Shown here: positions 26,111 to 38,477 of the stretch, piece after piece
Numbering within the stretch: position 1 is the first letter of the stretch
Layout: each line of letters starts with the position of its first letter
Assembly (NCBI GenBank): GCA_949318235.1
Contig: OX439137.1
Coordinates: 16,608,281-16,672,280 of the forward strand
Source: Ecdyonurus torrentis
Taxonomy: Eukaryota > Arthropoda > Insecta > Ephemeroptera > Heptageniidae
Direction: 5' to 3'
Length of the DNA stretch: 64,000 nt
Position numbers and translations under genes: made by a program
Notes under the pieces: model-generated
Told to the model about the DNA's origin: nothing
Seen by the model: the letters and a program-made list of their open reading frames with translations, nothing else
The model's database searches: none

Positions 26111-26985
26111 GATGCTCCTATGGGACTACAATGAAAAAAAAAATACATTTTTTAAAGTCTAGCATGGTGACCCCTTATTATTAATATATATATATTTTTT
26201 TTACATTTTTTAAGACACCATATCCTATAATGTATTACTGTACAATATTTCAAAATTTTTTTTTACAACATTTTAGTCAAATACCGTAGTACCTAGTGAT
26301 TTCCCCACTTAAATAGAAATTTATATATATAAAATAATATTAAATATATATTTTACTTACAAGACTTGAAAAAATTAAGTGCAATGATAGGAGATTAAGG
26401 CACACTATAAAATGCACACACACAATATTCTAGAAATGGTAAAACACACACACTGTCATCCGTAAACGCAACAACTTGGTAATCTTTGCACTTTTCTATA
26501 AGTATGTATAATATATATAATATATTGTTACTGTATGTATTTATATGTATGTATTATGTGCGTATATGTGTATACGTATGTTAATGTGTGTGTTATTTTA
26601 AAGAGACCACTTTAAAAACACGTCTATATAGCTTGAAAACAAAAAAGGTTGTGTCTGACAAACCTTGAAAATCATCTCTATATAAGCAAATACAAAATTC
26701 AATCTCCCCCCTCCCTCCCTTTTATGTTACGAGCATATAGAATTATGCTAGACAAATATTATAGCTGCATACCCGCATAGATTGGCTTATAAAATGTTTA
26801 TTATTCGCATAGATTGGCTTATAAAATGTTTATTATTTTTATGACTGCACATATCCAATCACAGATGAGTATAATTGGTAGACTATGGTTTGCGTTATGG
26901 TCCATGGTATCCTAGAAAAAACAGGCACAGTAGTACACTTTTTTTTTTAATTTAATAGTTTAGCAAGTTTGTTTTCTTTACAAAT
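26111..26985. other. AT-rich DNA, no gene seen
   Basis: Only oddity: a 32-bp direct duplication at about 26776-26840 (CGCATAGATTGGCTTATAAA unit). A small CT-rich stretch lies near 26704. Confidence 0.4.
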
Positions 26986-27292
26986 TATAGGGTGTATGCG
27001 GATGATGTCATATTTATTGCGCTTGGAGGCCATACTGGAGTAGTGCATAACATTGCTCAGCATAGGACAAACTTCGAATCATTTAAGCCAATTTTCTTTA
27101 GGAAATATGTTATTTTTATTTTTCTCACATACTTGCGATACTAATTCAACATATTTATACAAGATAAAAATTCTTTCAAAAATATTACATATGGTTTTTA
27201 AACTGGCAAAATGATTTATTTTCCTATGCCACCCATAGGGGTCGACTATGCCAACATGGGATCGACTTTAACATGAAAGAATAGACCCTATT
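26986..27292. mobile_element. Family A MITE
   Basis: TATAGGGTGTATGCGGATGA to AATAGACCCTATT. The CRE-like core here reads GATGATGTCATA, one base off TGACGTCA. Confidence 0.9.
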
Positions 27293-27510
27293 CCCAAAAC
27301 ATAAATCTAAATGAGTAAGACTAAATAATAAATAATAATAATAAAAATAAAGAAGAAGAAAGAAAAGAACATAATAAAATAATAAATTGAGGGGTTATAA
27401 TTTTATATTTAAAAAAAATCCATTGTTTAGAATTAATATATTTATGTGAATTTCTAATTTTTGAGTTCATTAAGTATTTTCGATCAATTAATTTTTAAAA
27501 GTCATAAAAT

Positions 27511-29140
<1,630 letters not shown>

Positions 29141-30023
29141 TTTTTTTTATTGGTGTAAATTTCCACTACTGTTTTGGCTTTATTTTTTTTTTAACCACAA
29201 TAAGAAATAAACAATAGGACTATTTAATGTAACCCAATTTAACTACATCATTTATATAATTAAAAATAAACGTTTTTATAAATTCATTATTCGTATTACA
29301 TTTATTGTTGCTTTTTTAAATCCAAATAATGCTTTTTTGTTTTCAAGGTTTTCTTTTCATGGGAATTAATGGTATACAAAAGCTGTATATAAGTGAAGAC
29401 TACGACTTTTGATATTATTATTTTGCGTATACAATAAAAAAAGCCATCACTTTATATACTCACAATACCAGATAATATGAAATTGAGCAATGTTATATTC
29501 GTAAAGAAAACTCTAAGTGGCGATGAAACTGACCCTGAATTATTGCAAGGCATTAACATACAAAATGAACCTGCTAGATAGTAAAAATTATGAAAATTTT
29601 GAAAGTTTTTTTGATACAAATGATTTATCAAATAATACGTTTTTATTCACTATATGCAGTCAATAAGGCGAGATGCGAGGGAAAATTTATTAAGCAAAAT
29701 CTTAATTGTTATTTTTAACAACTAATTTTCTAAAAAAAATATATATATATAATAAATAAATATATAATTATAGCAATATGTGTAATAAAGTACTATCTTT
29801 TCAGCAGTGTTGTGCACATATACAACAAATAATCACTATGCATAGAATATAGCGTATGAATGAATAGCGTATGAATCAGGTATGAATGTTTGGAGACAAA
29901 AAGTACACAGAAAAAATCTGTAATAGAAATCACCTCCCTAGAGGTAGTAAGAGTATGATGTACCACCTCTAGGGTGGTTAACTTTGGCTGCTATATTAGA
30001 GGTGGTTATTTTACCACCTTAGT

Positions 30024-30026
<3 letters not shown>
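29141..30026. other. AT-rich DNA with one small open frame
   Basis: 29477-29581 plus encodes 34 residues (MKLSNVIFVKKTLSGDETDP and on) after an ATACCAG that could be an acceptor. Its composition is protein-like, but no partner exon was found. Near 29945-30010 a CACCTCTAG/AGGTGGT set of short inverted repeats precedes poly-T. Confidence 0.35.

Positions 30027-30068
<42 letters not shown>
30027..30068. repeat. Poly-T tract
   Basis: About 42 bp of T. Confidence 0.9.
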
Positions 30069-30069
<1 letters not shown>

Positions 30070-30161
30070 AAATTTCATCCAAATACACTGATAGTGAAAT
30101 TGCTTGTATATCTACGTGCGTAATTTTCACTGTAACATATCCAGTGACGCATCATATGTTA

Positions 30162-30632
30162 CACGGCCACAGTGAGAGCTATACTTCAATAATGCTGCAT
30201 AATACATTCAATGTGAGTAATGACATTTGCAGGTCCAGAGCGGGACTTTTGTCGCAACGCGGGAGGTTCGTTTGCGGTACGGTGATGTACGTAATAGGTG
30301 AGTTGCTTTAGTCATCCATCGATTGATCAGCTTCAAGGCATTCATAGTGCATTGGTCTTTATCAGGCTACAAACTTACCAGAGTTTGGGGACCCTCAACA
30401 AATGATAAAGATCGTGCCACTCCGGACGTAAGCCGCTGAAATAATGCGTTTGCGCGGGATGTTGAGTTGGTAGGGCAACGTCCGCTGGTACGGACTAACT
30501 GAGATCTTTGGAGTATTGTAACAGACCCCGGTAACTAAACGGCCCTTACTCATTGAGAGCAGTAGCCAAATTGCCAGCCGAATACCTGTGGCATGACTTC
30601 CACTTGCCGGGAATAATCATGTCTTTTTGGCT
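30162..30632 (+). repeat. Dispersed GC-rich repeat J, copy 1
   Basis: About 470 bp near 48% GC, matching 54820-55305 in inverse orientation over its whole length (CAACGCGGGAGGTTCGTTTG, GGACCCTCAACAAATGATAA, GGTAGGGCAACGTCCGCTGG). No tail, terminal repeat or stable open frame was identified. Could be a retroposed RNA or non-autonomous element. Confidence 0.75.
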
Positions 30633-30660
30633 CTTTCTTTCTTTTTTCTTTCTTTCTTTC

Positions 30661-30735
30661 TTTCTTTTTTTTTTTTTTTTTTGCTTACCATATAAACCAA
30701 TCTCAGTCCCAGTCAAGACATTGTCTTATATCTTA
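30661..30735 (-). mobile_element. SINE tail fragment
   Basis: Poly-T followed by CAGTCCCAGTCAAGACATTG, the 3' end of the SINE at 15257-15663. Confidence 0.7.
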
Positions 30736-30755
30736 TATACTGTATATCTTATATA

Positions 30756-31039
30756 TATTTTATATTGCGCTTGGAGGCCATACTGGAGTAGCGAATAATA
30801 TTGCTCAGCATAGGAAAAACTTCATTTAAGCCAATTTTCTTTAGAAAATCGGTTAAATTTAGGGTATTCTTGTTTTTCTCACATACTTGAGATACTAATT
30901 CAACATATTTACAACATCAATGCTCTCAAAAATATTGTATAGTGATTTGATACTGGCAAAATGATTTTTTTCCTATGCCACCCATGTTATTGAGTTATCC
31001 AACATGGCGTTAACTTTAACATGAATGCATAGACCCTAT
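30756..31039. mobile_element. Family A MITE, left end missing
   Basis: From TTGCGCTTGGAGGCCATACT to GCATAGACCCTATT. The TGACGTCA portion is missing in this copy. Confidence 0.85.
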
Positions 31040-31221
31040 TCAGCTGTAAATATAAAAACGCCTGCAGAAAGAACAGCTTATGCAACCAGTTGCACCAAAA
31101 AGCAACAAAAGTTGCATATCTTGCAGGCGATTTGCTCACCAAAAATTACACTCCAGAAAGTGCTGCCAATAACGGTGATTTCTGTAACTATTTTATTATT
31201 CACAGCTGTGCGTGGCTGACA
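31040..31221. repeat. 180-bp duplicated unit with terminal inverted repeats
   Basis: Ends CAGCTGTAAATATAAAA and TATTTTATTATTCACAGCTG. Apparently identical to 43325-43502 in reverse, including the junction with the neighbouring family A element. The 64-residue open frame common to both is probably incidental. Confidence 0.75.
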
Positions 31222-31474
31222 CACAAATGTAACTTAGCGGGAAAAAGTTTGATAGTTGCTATATAAATGCACACCTTTTTTATTTTGACATTTATTAATA
31301 TTTTTATTATTATTTTGTATTTTAAAAGTATGTCCTTCGATTAATTATTTATATCATGTAGAAATTTTAAATTTTACTCACAAAGAATCATTATTTTTGT
31401 AACGTATGAAATTTAAAACTTTGATTTTGGTGAAAAAATAAACAAACGTAGAGGCCACTTGCAAGGAAGGCAAT

Positions 31475-31650
31475 GAATGAATGATTGAATGAATGAATGA
31501 ATGAATGAATGAATGAATGAATGAATGAATGAATGAATGAATGAATGAATGAATGAATGAATGAATGAATGAATGAATGAATGAATGAATGAATGAATGA
31601 ATGAATGAATGAATGAATGAATGAATGAATGAATGAATGAATGAATGAAT
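31475..31650. repeat. (ATGA)n array
   Basis: About 44 copies; one ATTG variant near the left end. Confidence 0.95.
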
Positions 31651-31779
31651 GTACAACTTGCCAGAGCTATTTATATAACATTTGTCACTATATAAAATAG
31701 CATGGCAGACGCCCCAAATGTCATGCAGTGGAAGTACAAGTAATTAATATATTATATCATATTTATATAAACAAGTATA

Positions 31780-32069
<290 letters not shown>

Positions 32070-32338
32070 GGCCCTGTTAGTACTAATAAATTGCCACCCG
32101 CGAAAAATAATTTATTATTATTTTCAAAAATTAACTAAAAAAATATTTAATTAACTCAAAAATTAGAAATTCACATATGAATCGATTCAGGTCAACATCT
32201 TCGTCTATAATAATGAAAAAATAAAATACAGCCTACTCTTTACCCTTTCTCATGCGAAATTAGAAATTTGTGAAACTGTCCATTCAATAACAGATGCCAT
32301 CATAGAGAATATGAAATAATAATGAATAATAAAGATGT

Positions 32339-32648
32339 TATAGGGTGTTTTCATTCATGTTAAAGTCGACGTCATAAGTGAGTACTAAATAACATTGGCT
32401 GGTAAAGGAAAATGGCACATTTTGCCAGTTTAAAAATACTTCGCACTTTTTTTGAGAGCATTGATGTTGTTAACAGGTTGAATTAGTGCCTCAAGTATGC
32501 AAGAAAAATAATCATGACCAAAAAATAGCTAATTTTCCAAAGAAAATAGCCTAAAACTACGTTTAGTCCTATGCTGAGCAATGTTATTCATTGCTCAAGA
32601 AGAGCATCAGAAAGCACTCAGAATAACTTCATGCGTACACACCCTATA
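32339..32648. mobile_element. Family A MITE, long subfamily
   Basis: TATAGGGTGTTTTCATTC to GCGTACACACCCTATA. Left CGACGTCA retained, right core mutated to ATAACTTCATG. Confidence 0.85.
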
Positions 32649-33280
32649 TATTGAGCACACAAAATACAATACAAACATTGCACATAGTCAAAAGAGTTGC
32701 TCCACAGAGGAGATTAAAAAAGTCATAGCCAATACAAAATTTGATATCCAAAAAATAGTAAAGAGTAAGAGATATAAAATTTATGCAAAGATATAAAATA
32801 GATACTAGTTTTAAGCTTAGATGAAGACAAATTTCAAAATAAAATGAAATAAAATTACCTTATTTTTTCATCTTCTACTTTTTTTTTTTTTTTTTTTTAT
32901 TATATTTCTGATTGCTATACACATTTAAATTTCATTTTCAAAGGGTTTAAACAGTTTCTAACAATGAAAAGTTACTAAAAATATTATATTTTTTAGTAAA
33001 TCGTAATATATATAATTTTTATCATGTCTGCTGTGTTATGGTCATGTCCAATTATTTGACGCAAATACGTAAGATTTCATTGCGCTTATTTACTTAAAAA
33101 GAAATAACAAATTACTTAATACTGTGTGTAATTACTGGTGGGATTCAAAAATCTCACGGTCTCTGTTAAAATTACTAAACATCAAGTAAAATTAAAAATT
33201 TTCAAAAATTTTCAAAATTCATTTTTTTTTTCATTTCTCTCTCCTACAATCAGTATACAAATATATACATAACGTACAGT
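32649..33280. other. AT-rich DNA, no gene seen
   Basis: Several poly-T tracts; no exon-like sequence or repeat match. Confidence 0.4.
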
Positions 33281-33386
33281 ACACTCCTCCTGAATAAATA
33301 TGACTTCAGCTTTCATATCTCCAAATGTAAAATATATGTTGAAACTTTAACACGGTCGGTCAAATTTATTCGGGAAGAAGTGTACA
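33281..33386. mobile_element. Family BB MITE, copy 2
   Basis: TACACTCCTCCTGAATAAAT to a GAAGAAGTGTAC end; same organisation as 13141-13243. Confidence 0.75.
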
Positions 33387-33649
33387 TCGAGATTTTAGCA
33401 TATGCAAAGAAACCCCACCCCTCCTTTTTTTTTACTCATACACCCGCGCGTTTGGGACAAATCTAAAAAAAAAAAAAAGTTATTAATTATTTGTAATTAT
33501 TGTTTAAAAGTCTCAAAATGCTGACCAAAACATCTGAACAATTTTCAATTTGTCCTGATTGTTCTAATATTGATATAGATTTGATTGCATGTAATACTCA
33601 TACAAGCTAAGAAGTCATGCATGCTCGCTTATAATTTAAATATAATTTA

Positions 33650-33672
33650 TATATATATATATATATATATAA

Positions 33673-33723
<51 letters not shown>

Positions 33724-33790
33724 CTTATAATTAGTCATGTGCTTATAATTTTAATTACTGTCCGATGTCCTCTCTCTCTCTCTCTCTCAA
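33650..33790. repeat. (TA)n and (CT)n microsatellites
   Basis: TA run with ATATAAATATA interruptions to about 33721; CT run 33771-33788. Confidence 0.9.
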
Positions 33791-34380
33791 CCTCCGTGGT
33801 CACTCAGTCAGTGCTTGCCTGATGTCAAGGTCAAAGGTCATGGTGTCACTTAAACCATGTTGACCTGGTCATTACCTTTGCCAGTGAACACGTGGATGAG
33901 CTGTCGTGCTGTGTTGTGGGTCACTTCGACTTCACAAATCTCGACAGTGGTGACTGTTGACCTCAGTCTCTATCAGGGGTTCTGTTTGAGTGATGTTTGA
34001 CGTGACAGAGGACTCCATGCACTATAAGCATGAAGAACATCCGGTTTGAACTTCATTCTCCCGGTAACAAGTCTCGTAACGAAGCTCGGGTGCTAATGTC
34101 TGTCTAAGCAGACATTCTCACCTGGGCATACGAGGGTCTCGAGCGAGCGACAACTGTCCGACGAGCTCGACTTTCCTGATATATCCACGTGGTTCTGTGA
34201 TTTGATCCCACTTTGGTCTGTGTCCACTGCGCGGCATAGGATTGTAACCGGCACGACGCCTGGGGCACTGGAAAGCTAGCTGGCACGGTGGTTTGATTGT
34301 TGAGAGTTGTACAAACTGTATCTGCTTCGGCTGGTGTACAAACAACTCACAACAACAGGCCTTTCTCAATCTGCAAGGAA
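33791..34380. other. GC-richer 590-bp block of unknown nature
   Basis: Composition near 50% GC with sharp edges: a CT microsatellite on the left, poly-T on the right. The minus strand has two overlapping open frames of 60-83 codons and a good CCCAG|GTGAGAAT donor near 34128, so it could hold an exon. TCTGTCTAAGCAGACA near 34098 forms a small hairpin. No domain recognised and no second copy in the window. Confidence 0.4.
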
Positions 34381-34463
34381 CTTTTTTTTTTCTTTTTTTT
34401 TTCCCCCATTAAAAAAAATTTACTATTTGGTGTTTTTTATTGTTATCATTATTAGTAACAAAT

Positions 34464-34660
34464 TCTTTCAAAAAGTAATGTTATAGTTATCGCTAATATG
34501 TTAACATCAAATTTTGTTAATCTATGTATAACTATATAACGTTACGTAATTTTTGCAATGTTGAAATATAACAAGTTAACGTTATATGTACCATAGTATG
34601 TATATAATTATGTATATACTTATACTATGTTTATACTTAACGATTACAAGACTGCATAAT
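34464..34660. repeat. Dispersed repeat Z, uninterrupted copy
   Basis: AAAGTAATGTTATAGTTATCGC, TTTTGTTAATCTATG, AACGATTACAAGACTGCA. The copy at 55757-56225 is split by family N. Confidence 0.65.
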
Positions 34661-34784
34661 ATGTGATACTCTATTATTATATAATTATGTTAGTTAAAAA
34701 ATAAAAGTGGTACACAATAGTTGTATTTATTATTTTGATTAATTACATGAAATATTATATGTATAATATATATATATGTATATA

Positions 34785-34862
34785 TATTATATTATATTAT
34801 ATTATATTATATTATATTATATTATATTATATTATATTATATTATATTATATTATATTATAT
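34785..34862. repeat. (TTATA)n pentanucleotide array
   Basis: About 15 copies of TTATA. Confidence 0.95.
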
Positions 34863-34987
34863 ATTTTTCTCCTTTAATGCTATTTTGTTTTTAAGATTCT
34901 ATAAAAACCTAAGCAAAATTGTCAACATCTTATATTTTTCTTTCCTGAAAAAAGCATGATTTTTTTGCAAAACCAAAAAATTAATAA

Positions 34988-35172
34988 AAGTACCTTATAT
35001 ATTTAATAGCTTGAATTTCAAATGTGAGACAAATTTTAATAACCAAAAATTAAACGATCTCCCAAAGAAACTAGACAACAACAAAATTTGTCTTATGCTG
35101 GACAATGTTGATCATTACTTCAGTATGGCCTCCCAAGCGCATTAAATATGACGTCATGTGCATACACCCTAT
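34988..35172. mobile_element. Family A MITE, left-truncated
   Basis: From the TTGAATTTCAAATGTGAGA segment to GTGCATACACCCTATA, with TATGACGTCATGTG. Confidence 0.75.
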
Positions 35173-35617
35173 ATATATGTGTGAAAAAGCCGTCATATAT
35201 TATGGGTTAGTCAAAAAAATTTTATTACATACATTAAAATGATTTAATTCTATATCAAATAATATTTATATTTAATATAAAATATATTATTACATATTAT
35301 ATACATAACATTATTTAGTATATATATGACTTGGATTTTTTTTTTTTTTTTTTTTTTTAACGTTGCAAAATGATCTTTAATTTTCTTATGAGAAAATCAG
35401 AGGATTATAATTTGCAAAATACACCTCTTTTCACAAAAAGTAATGCGTACTACATAGATATAAACAAAGCAGTTTTTGTGGGAGGAACTGTATAAGGAAA
35501 AATATGATATTTTCATAACTCTTTAAGAAAATATGGTATGTATAAACATAATTTGCATATGGACCATAGTACAAGGTTATAAAAAAGTAACAAAATTGAT
35601 GTAAAGTAACTTGTAAC
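35173..35617. other. AT-rich DNA, no gene seen
   Basis: Poly-T near 35339-35360; nothing else recognised. Confidence 0.4.
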
Positions 35618-36084
35618 TTTAAAGGGCCACAGATACCCTGGCTTTTTAGAACCTACTAGGTACAAAAACAATTTCACAAGTTGTTAAAATCTGATGCGAC
35701 CATTCCTTCTAATTTAAATATTAAAATAAACTTTGATCGTTACTTGTGTGGCCAAACAACGATCAGCTGACTTTTATATTTTGATTCGTTTTTAGCTTTA
35801 ATCAGCACTCATCCACAAATTATGGTCAAAATGACAAATAGGTATTGCCTTGTATAAAGTGGCAATACCTATTCAATGTCACCAAAAGTGATCAAATAGC
35901 GTGAGACGGTTCTGAAGATACGTGAAGTAGAGTATATAAGGGGGCGTGGCAAACTTTGATTTAATTCTTTAATTAAAAGGAAGAGTCGCACTGCTCCAAA
36001 TGACATTTAAATTTATTTTCATTAAATACTATAAATAGTGGATTAAACACAACTTCAAAAAATTTAGAGTCTGTGACCCTTTAA
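35618..36084. mobile_element. Family O MITE
   Basis: Ends TTAAAGGGCCACAGA and TCTGTGACCCTTTAA. A strong internal hairpin pairs AAATAGGTATTGCC with GGCAATACCTATTC around 35850. A TATATAAGGGGGCGTGG segment near 35931 resembles a core promoter, but no transcript can be supported. Confidence 0.75.
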
Positions 36085-36341
36085 CTTTGACTGCATATTT
36101 GAGTCAGAAAAATAATCACACTGGCTCAATATAAAATTAAAATAAATTACTAGCATTATAAGTTAGCTAGCAAGATTGTCACTAAGCTATGGGACTCTCT
36201 TCACTATGGTAAGGCCAGTGTTGGTTTCTACTAGCATTTTATTTCAAATTTATCATAGCATTAACAATTTTCCACCAAATACTTTTCATTTTTGCTTCAC
36301 AAAAGGGTTATTTAATTGTAAACCCTGTTGTTGTTTTTTTT

Positions 36342-36342
<1 letters not shown>
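36085..36342. other. AT-rich DNA, nothing recognised
   Basis: No exon, repeat match or RNA gene seen. Confidence 0.35.
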
Positions 36343-36377
<35 letters not shown>

Positions 36378-36750
36378 ATAAGATATAAGATTTTATTAGG
36401 TTCCATGTCTTTACAGAGTAGAACAAGTCATAACACACAATAACATTCAATATAATTACAGTAATTAAAATATAGTATTATCATTCATTTAATCAAATAC
36501 AGACATAAAATGGTAAATTAGCAGTACATATTTCGCAATGTTTGAGGATAAATAATCTGAAAAACTGTAAAACAAGCAAGTAATTTTGAACAGATTGTTT
36601 AAAAGATAAATTTATATCGCATTGTTTTTTACATGATTGGGAAGTGCGTTATATAAAAGAGGAGTACAGTACTAGGGGTCTTTTTTGGCTCAAAGTTTGT
36701 CCCTATGCTTCCCCATATAATTTGAATAAACTATAGTTGTTCATTGTCAT
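36343..36750 (-). mobile_element. Probable LINE 3' remnant
   Basis: The minus strand has retrotransposon-like fragments in broken frames and TAATAAAATC near the end; the plus strand has a 33-bp poly-A at 36343-36375. Too decayed to classify. Confidence 0.4.
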
Positions 36751-36882
36751 TTTAATGGAAGAAAACATGCAGACAGGGGTTACTGACAGCATTAAAGTGA
36801 AAAGTCAGTTTATGTATTTTAAATGGAATTTTTTAATTTTTATTTATTTTTTTATTTTCTGGCAAAAATTAAGAATCTGGAT

Positions 36883-37225
36883 ATTAAAAGAATAGACCAG
36901 AGAAAAACATAAGCATTTATATCACAAAACAATTGATGGGACTTACATAAATAACTTTAGTTGGTCTCAAAACCCAACAGTAGTCCCGTAGCAGTGATCA
37001 GAAAATTCAATTTATGCAACCCGCACAACATTGTCATACTAATTTTTGCATGTTTCTGACGTCATAAACATGAATTTTTGCACAAATTGCATACTTTACA
37101 GTATTTTCACGCTCTCTCATGGGGCTACACTAATATTCTGGTAAAAATTGCCATCAGTTTTGAAGATCCTATTTTGTGTTTATTCATTAAAAAGCACATG
37201 TTGTTTTATGTGGTATATGGCTTAA
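36883..37225 (+). mobile_element. Family C MITE
   Basis: TTAAAAGAATAGACCAGAG to a TGGTATATGGCTTAA end, with TCTGACGTCATAAACATGAA. Confidence 0.85.
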
Positions 37226-37489
37226 AACCTTTGCATTAAAAAAGAAAAAAATAATAATAAAAATAAAAAAAGCTATTTACTGTCCATAGTTTTTATGAAT
37301 ACATATTTTGATATTATAAATTAAAATTCTAAATGTAAACAGGTTGAAGCACTATAATTCTCAATGCTTGTTTTAAAAGGGGAAAAAAACCAACATAAGA
37401 TCTTATTTTTAATATTTCTTTAGAACAGCTTGTATTTAAAGCCAGCAAAACTTTGGTTATAAATTCTCACCAGTATACCAATTGTAAAG

Positions 37490-37640
37490 CTGTATTTAGA
37501 TGGCATGTACCTTGAAATCTAAAATGCAAACTTCCAAACTTTATAATGCCATTTAAAATATACCTATGATAACAAAAATTTCAGAACCCGTGACCAGCAG
37601 ATAAGAGAGAGAATAATATGGAAAATACGTAACATTATTA
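37490..37640. repeat. Dispersed repeat Q, copy 2
   Basis: Same order of segments as 25568-25735, ending in CAGATAAGAGAGAGAATAAT. Confidence 0.6.
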
Positions 37641-37644
37641 TTAT

Positions 37645-37797
37645 TGAAAGGTTTTTGGCTTTCGGGTTACACCGTGTTATATAAGCAGTAAACTGACATT
37701 AAAAAGAAATTTAGCTCGACCGGGCCGAATTTCTTTTGTCAGTTTACTGCTAAATAATAATATAACACGGCGTAACACGAAAGCTAAAAACCTTTCA
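37645..37797. repeat. Foldback repeat
   Basis: Arms GAAAGGTTTTTGGCTTTCG and complement, TTACACCGTGTTATA and complement, CAGTAAACTGACA and complement; centre TTAGCTCGACCGGGCCGAA. Confidence 0.8.
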
Positions 37798-37992
37798 TTA
37801 AAACTTCCCGTGTAAAATAGGCCTTAAATTTTAACTCTCATTATTATTATTTAACATTTTTGAAGTATAACGTATCACTGTGCAAAACATCACATTTTTT
37901 TTCTTTATGCCTTTTTAGTTAATTAAATCCCAAAGAAGCTGATTTCTTGCACCCCCCCCCCCCCCCCATTTTTCTTTAAAATACTGTAAATA

Positions 37993-38477
37993 TAGCAGAC
38001 GTTGCAAAAGTAGGTTTAGTGATAAAATAAACAAACTGACAGCTCAACAATACTAACAAAGTGCTAGCAGACGACTTTGTGTTCCTGTCTACATTTAACA
38101 TGCTTCCTTATGGGGTAATGAAGCAGCTATAACTCAAGTTAAAATTATTTCTCAGAGCTGAAATTTTTACTGTCCCTTTCTGAGCCTCAAAGCTTTTGTT
38201 TTCCTAAATTTCAATCCATTTGGTTACAAATTATTATTTATATCCAACTGACTAGAAATGCGGGAAAATAAAAAATTTGAGGCTCAGAAAGTGACAGTAA
38301 AATTTCAGCTCCAAGAAATAATTCTAACTCACGTTATAGCTGCTTCATTGCCCCATAAGAAAGCATATGTTAAATGTAGACAGGAACACAAAGTGGTCTG
38401 CTAGAGCACTTTGTTAGTATTGTTGAGCTGTCAGTTTGTTTATTTTTTAATTAAACACAATTTTACAACATCTGCTA
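37993..38477. mobile_element. Family B foldback MITE abutting zinc-finger gene
   Basis: Ends ATAGCAGACGTTGCAAAAG and complement. Both arms carry CAACAATACTAACAAAGTGC and CAGACGACTTTGTGTTCCTG or the matching variant; the arms are about 240 bp. The right end directly follows the stop codon of the zinc-finger gene and places an AATAAA on that gene's strand at about 38437-38442. Confidence 0.85.

Noticed and set aside
31025..31219. 64-residue protein encoded identically at two loci (also 43305-43514)
   Set aside because: The DNA itself is duplicated, including the MITE junction. The frame starts inside family A and shows no domain, so identity reflects the repeat, not selection on a protein.
35925..35945. 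TATATAAGGGGGCG as a gene promoter
   Set aside because: It lies inside family O MITE with no downstream open frame or splice site.
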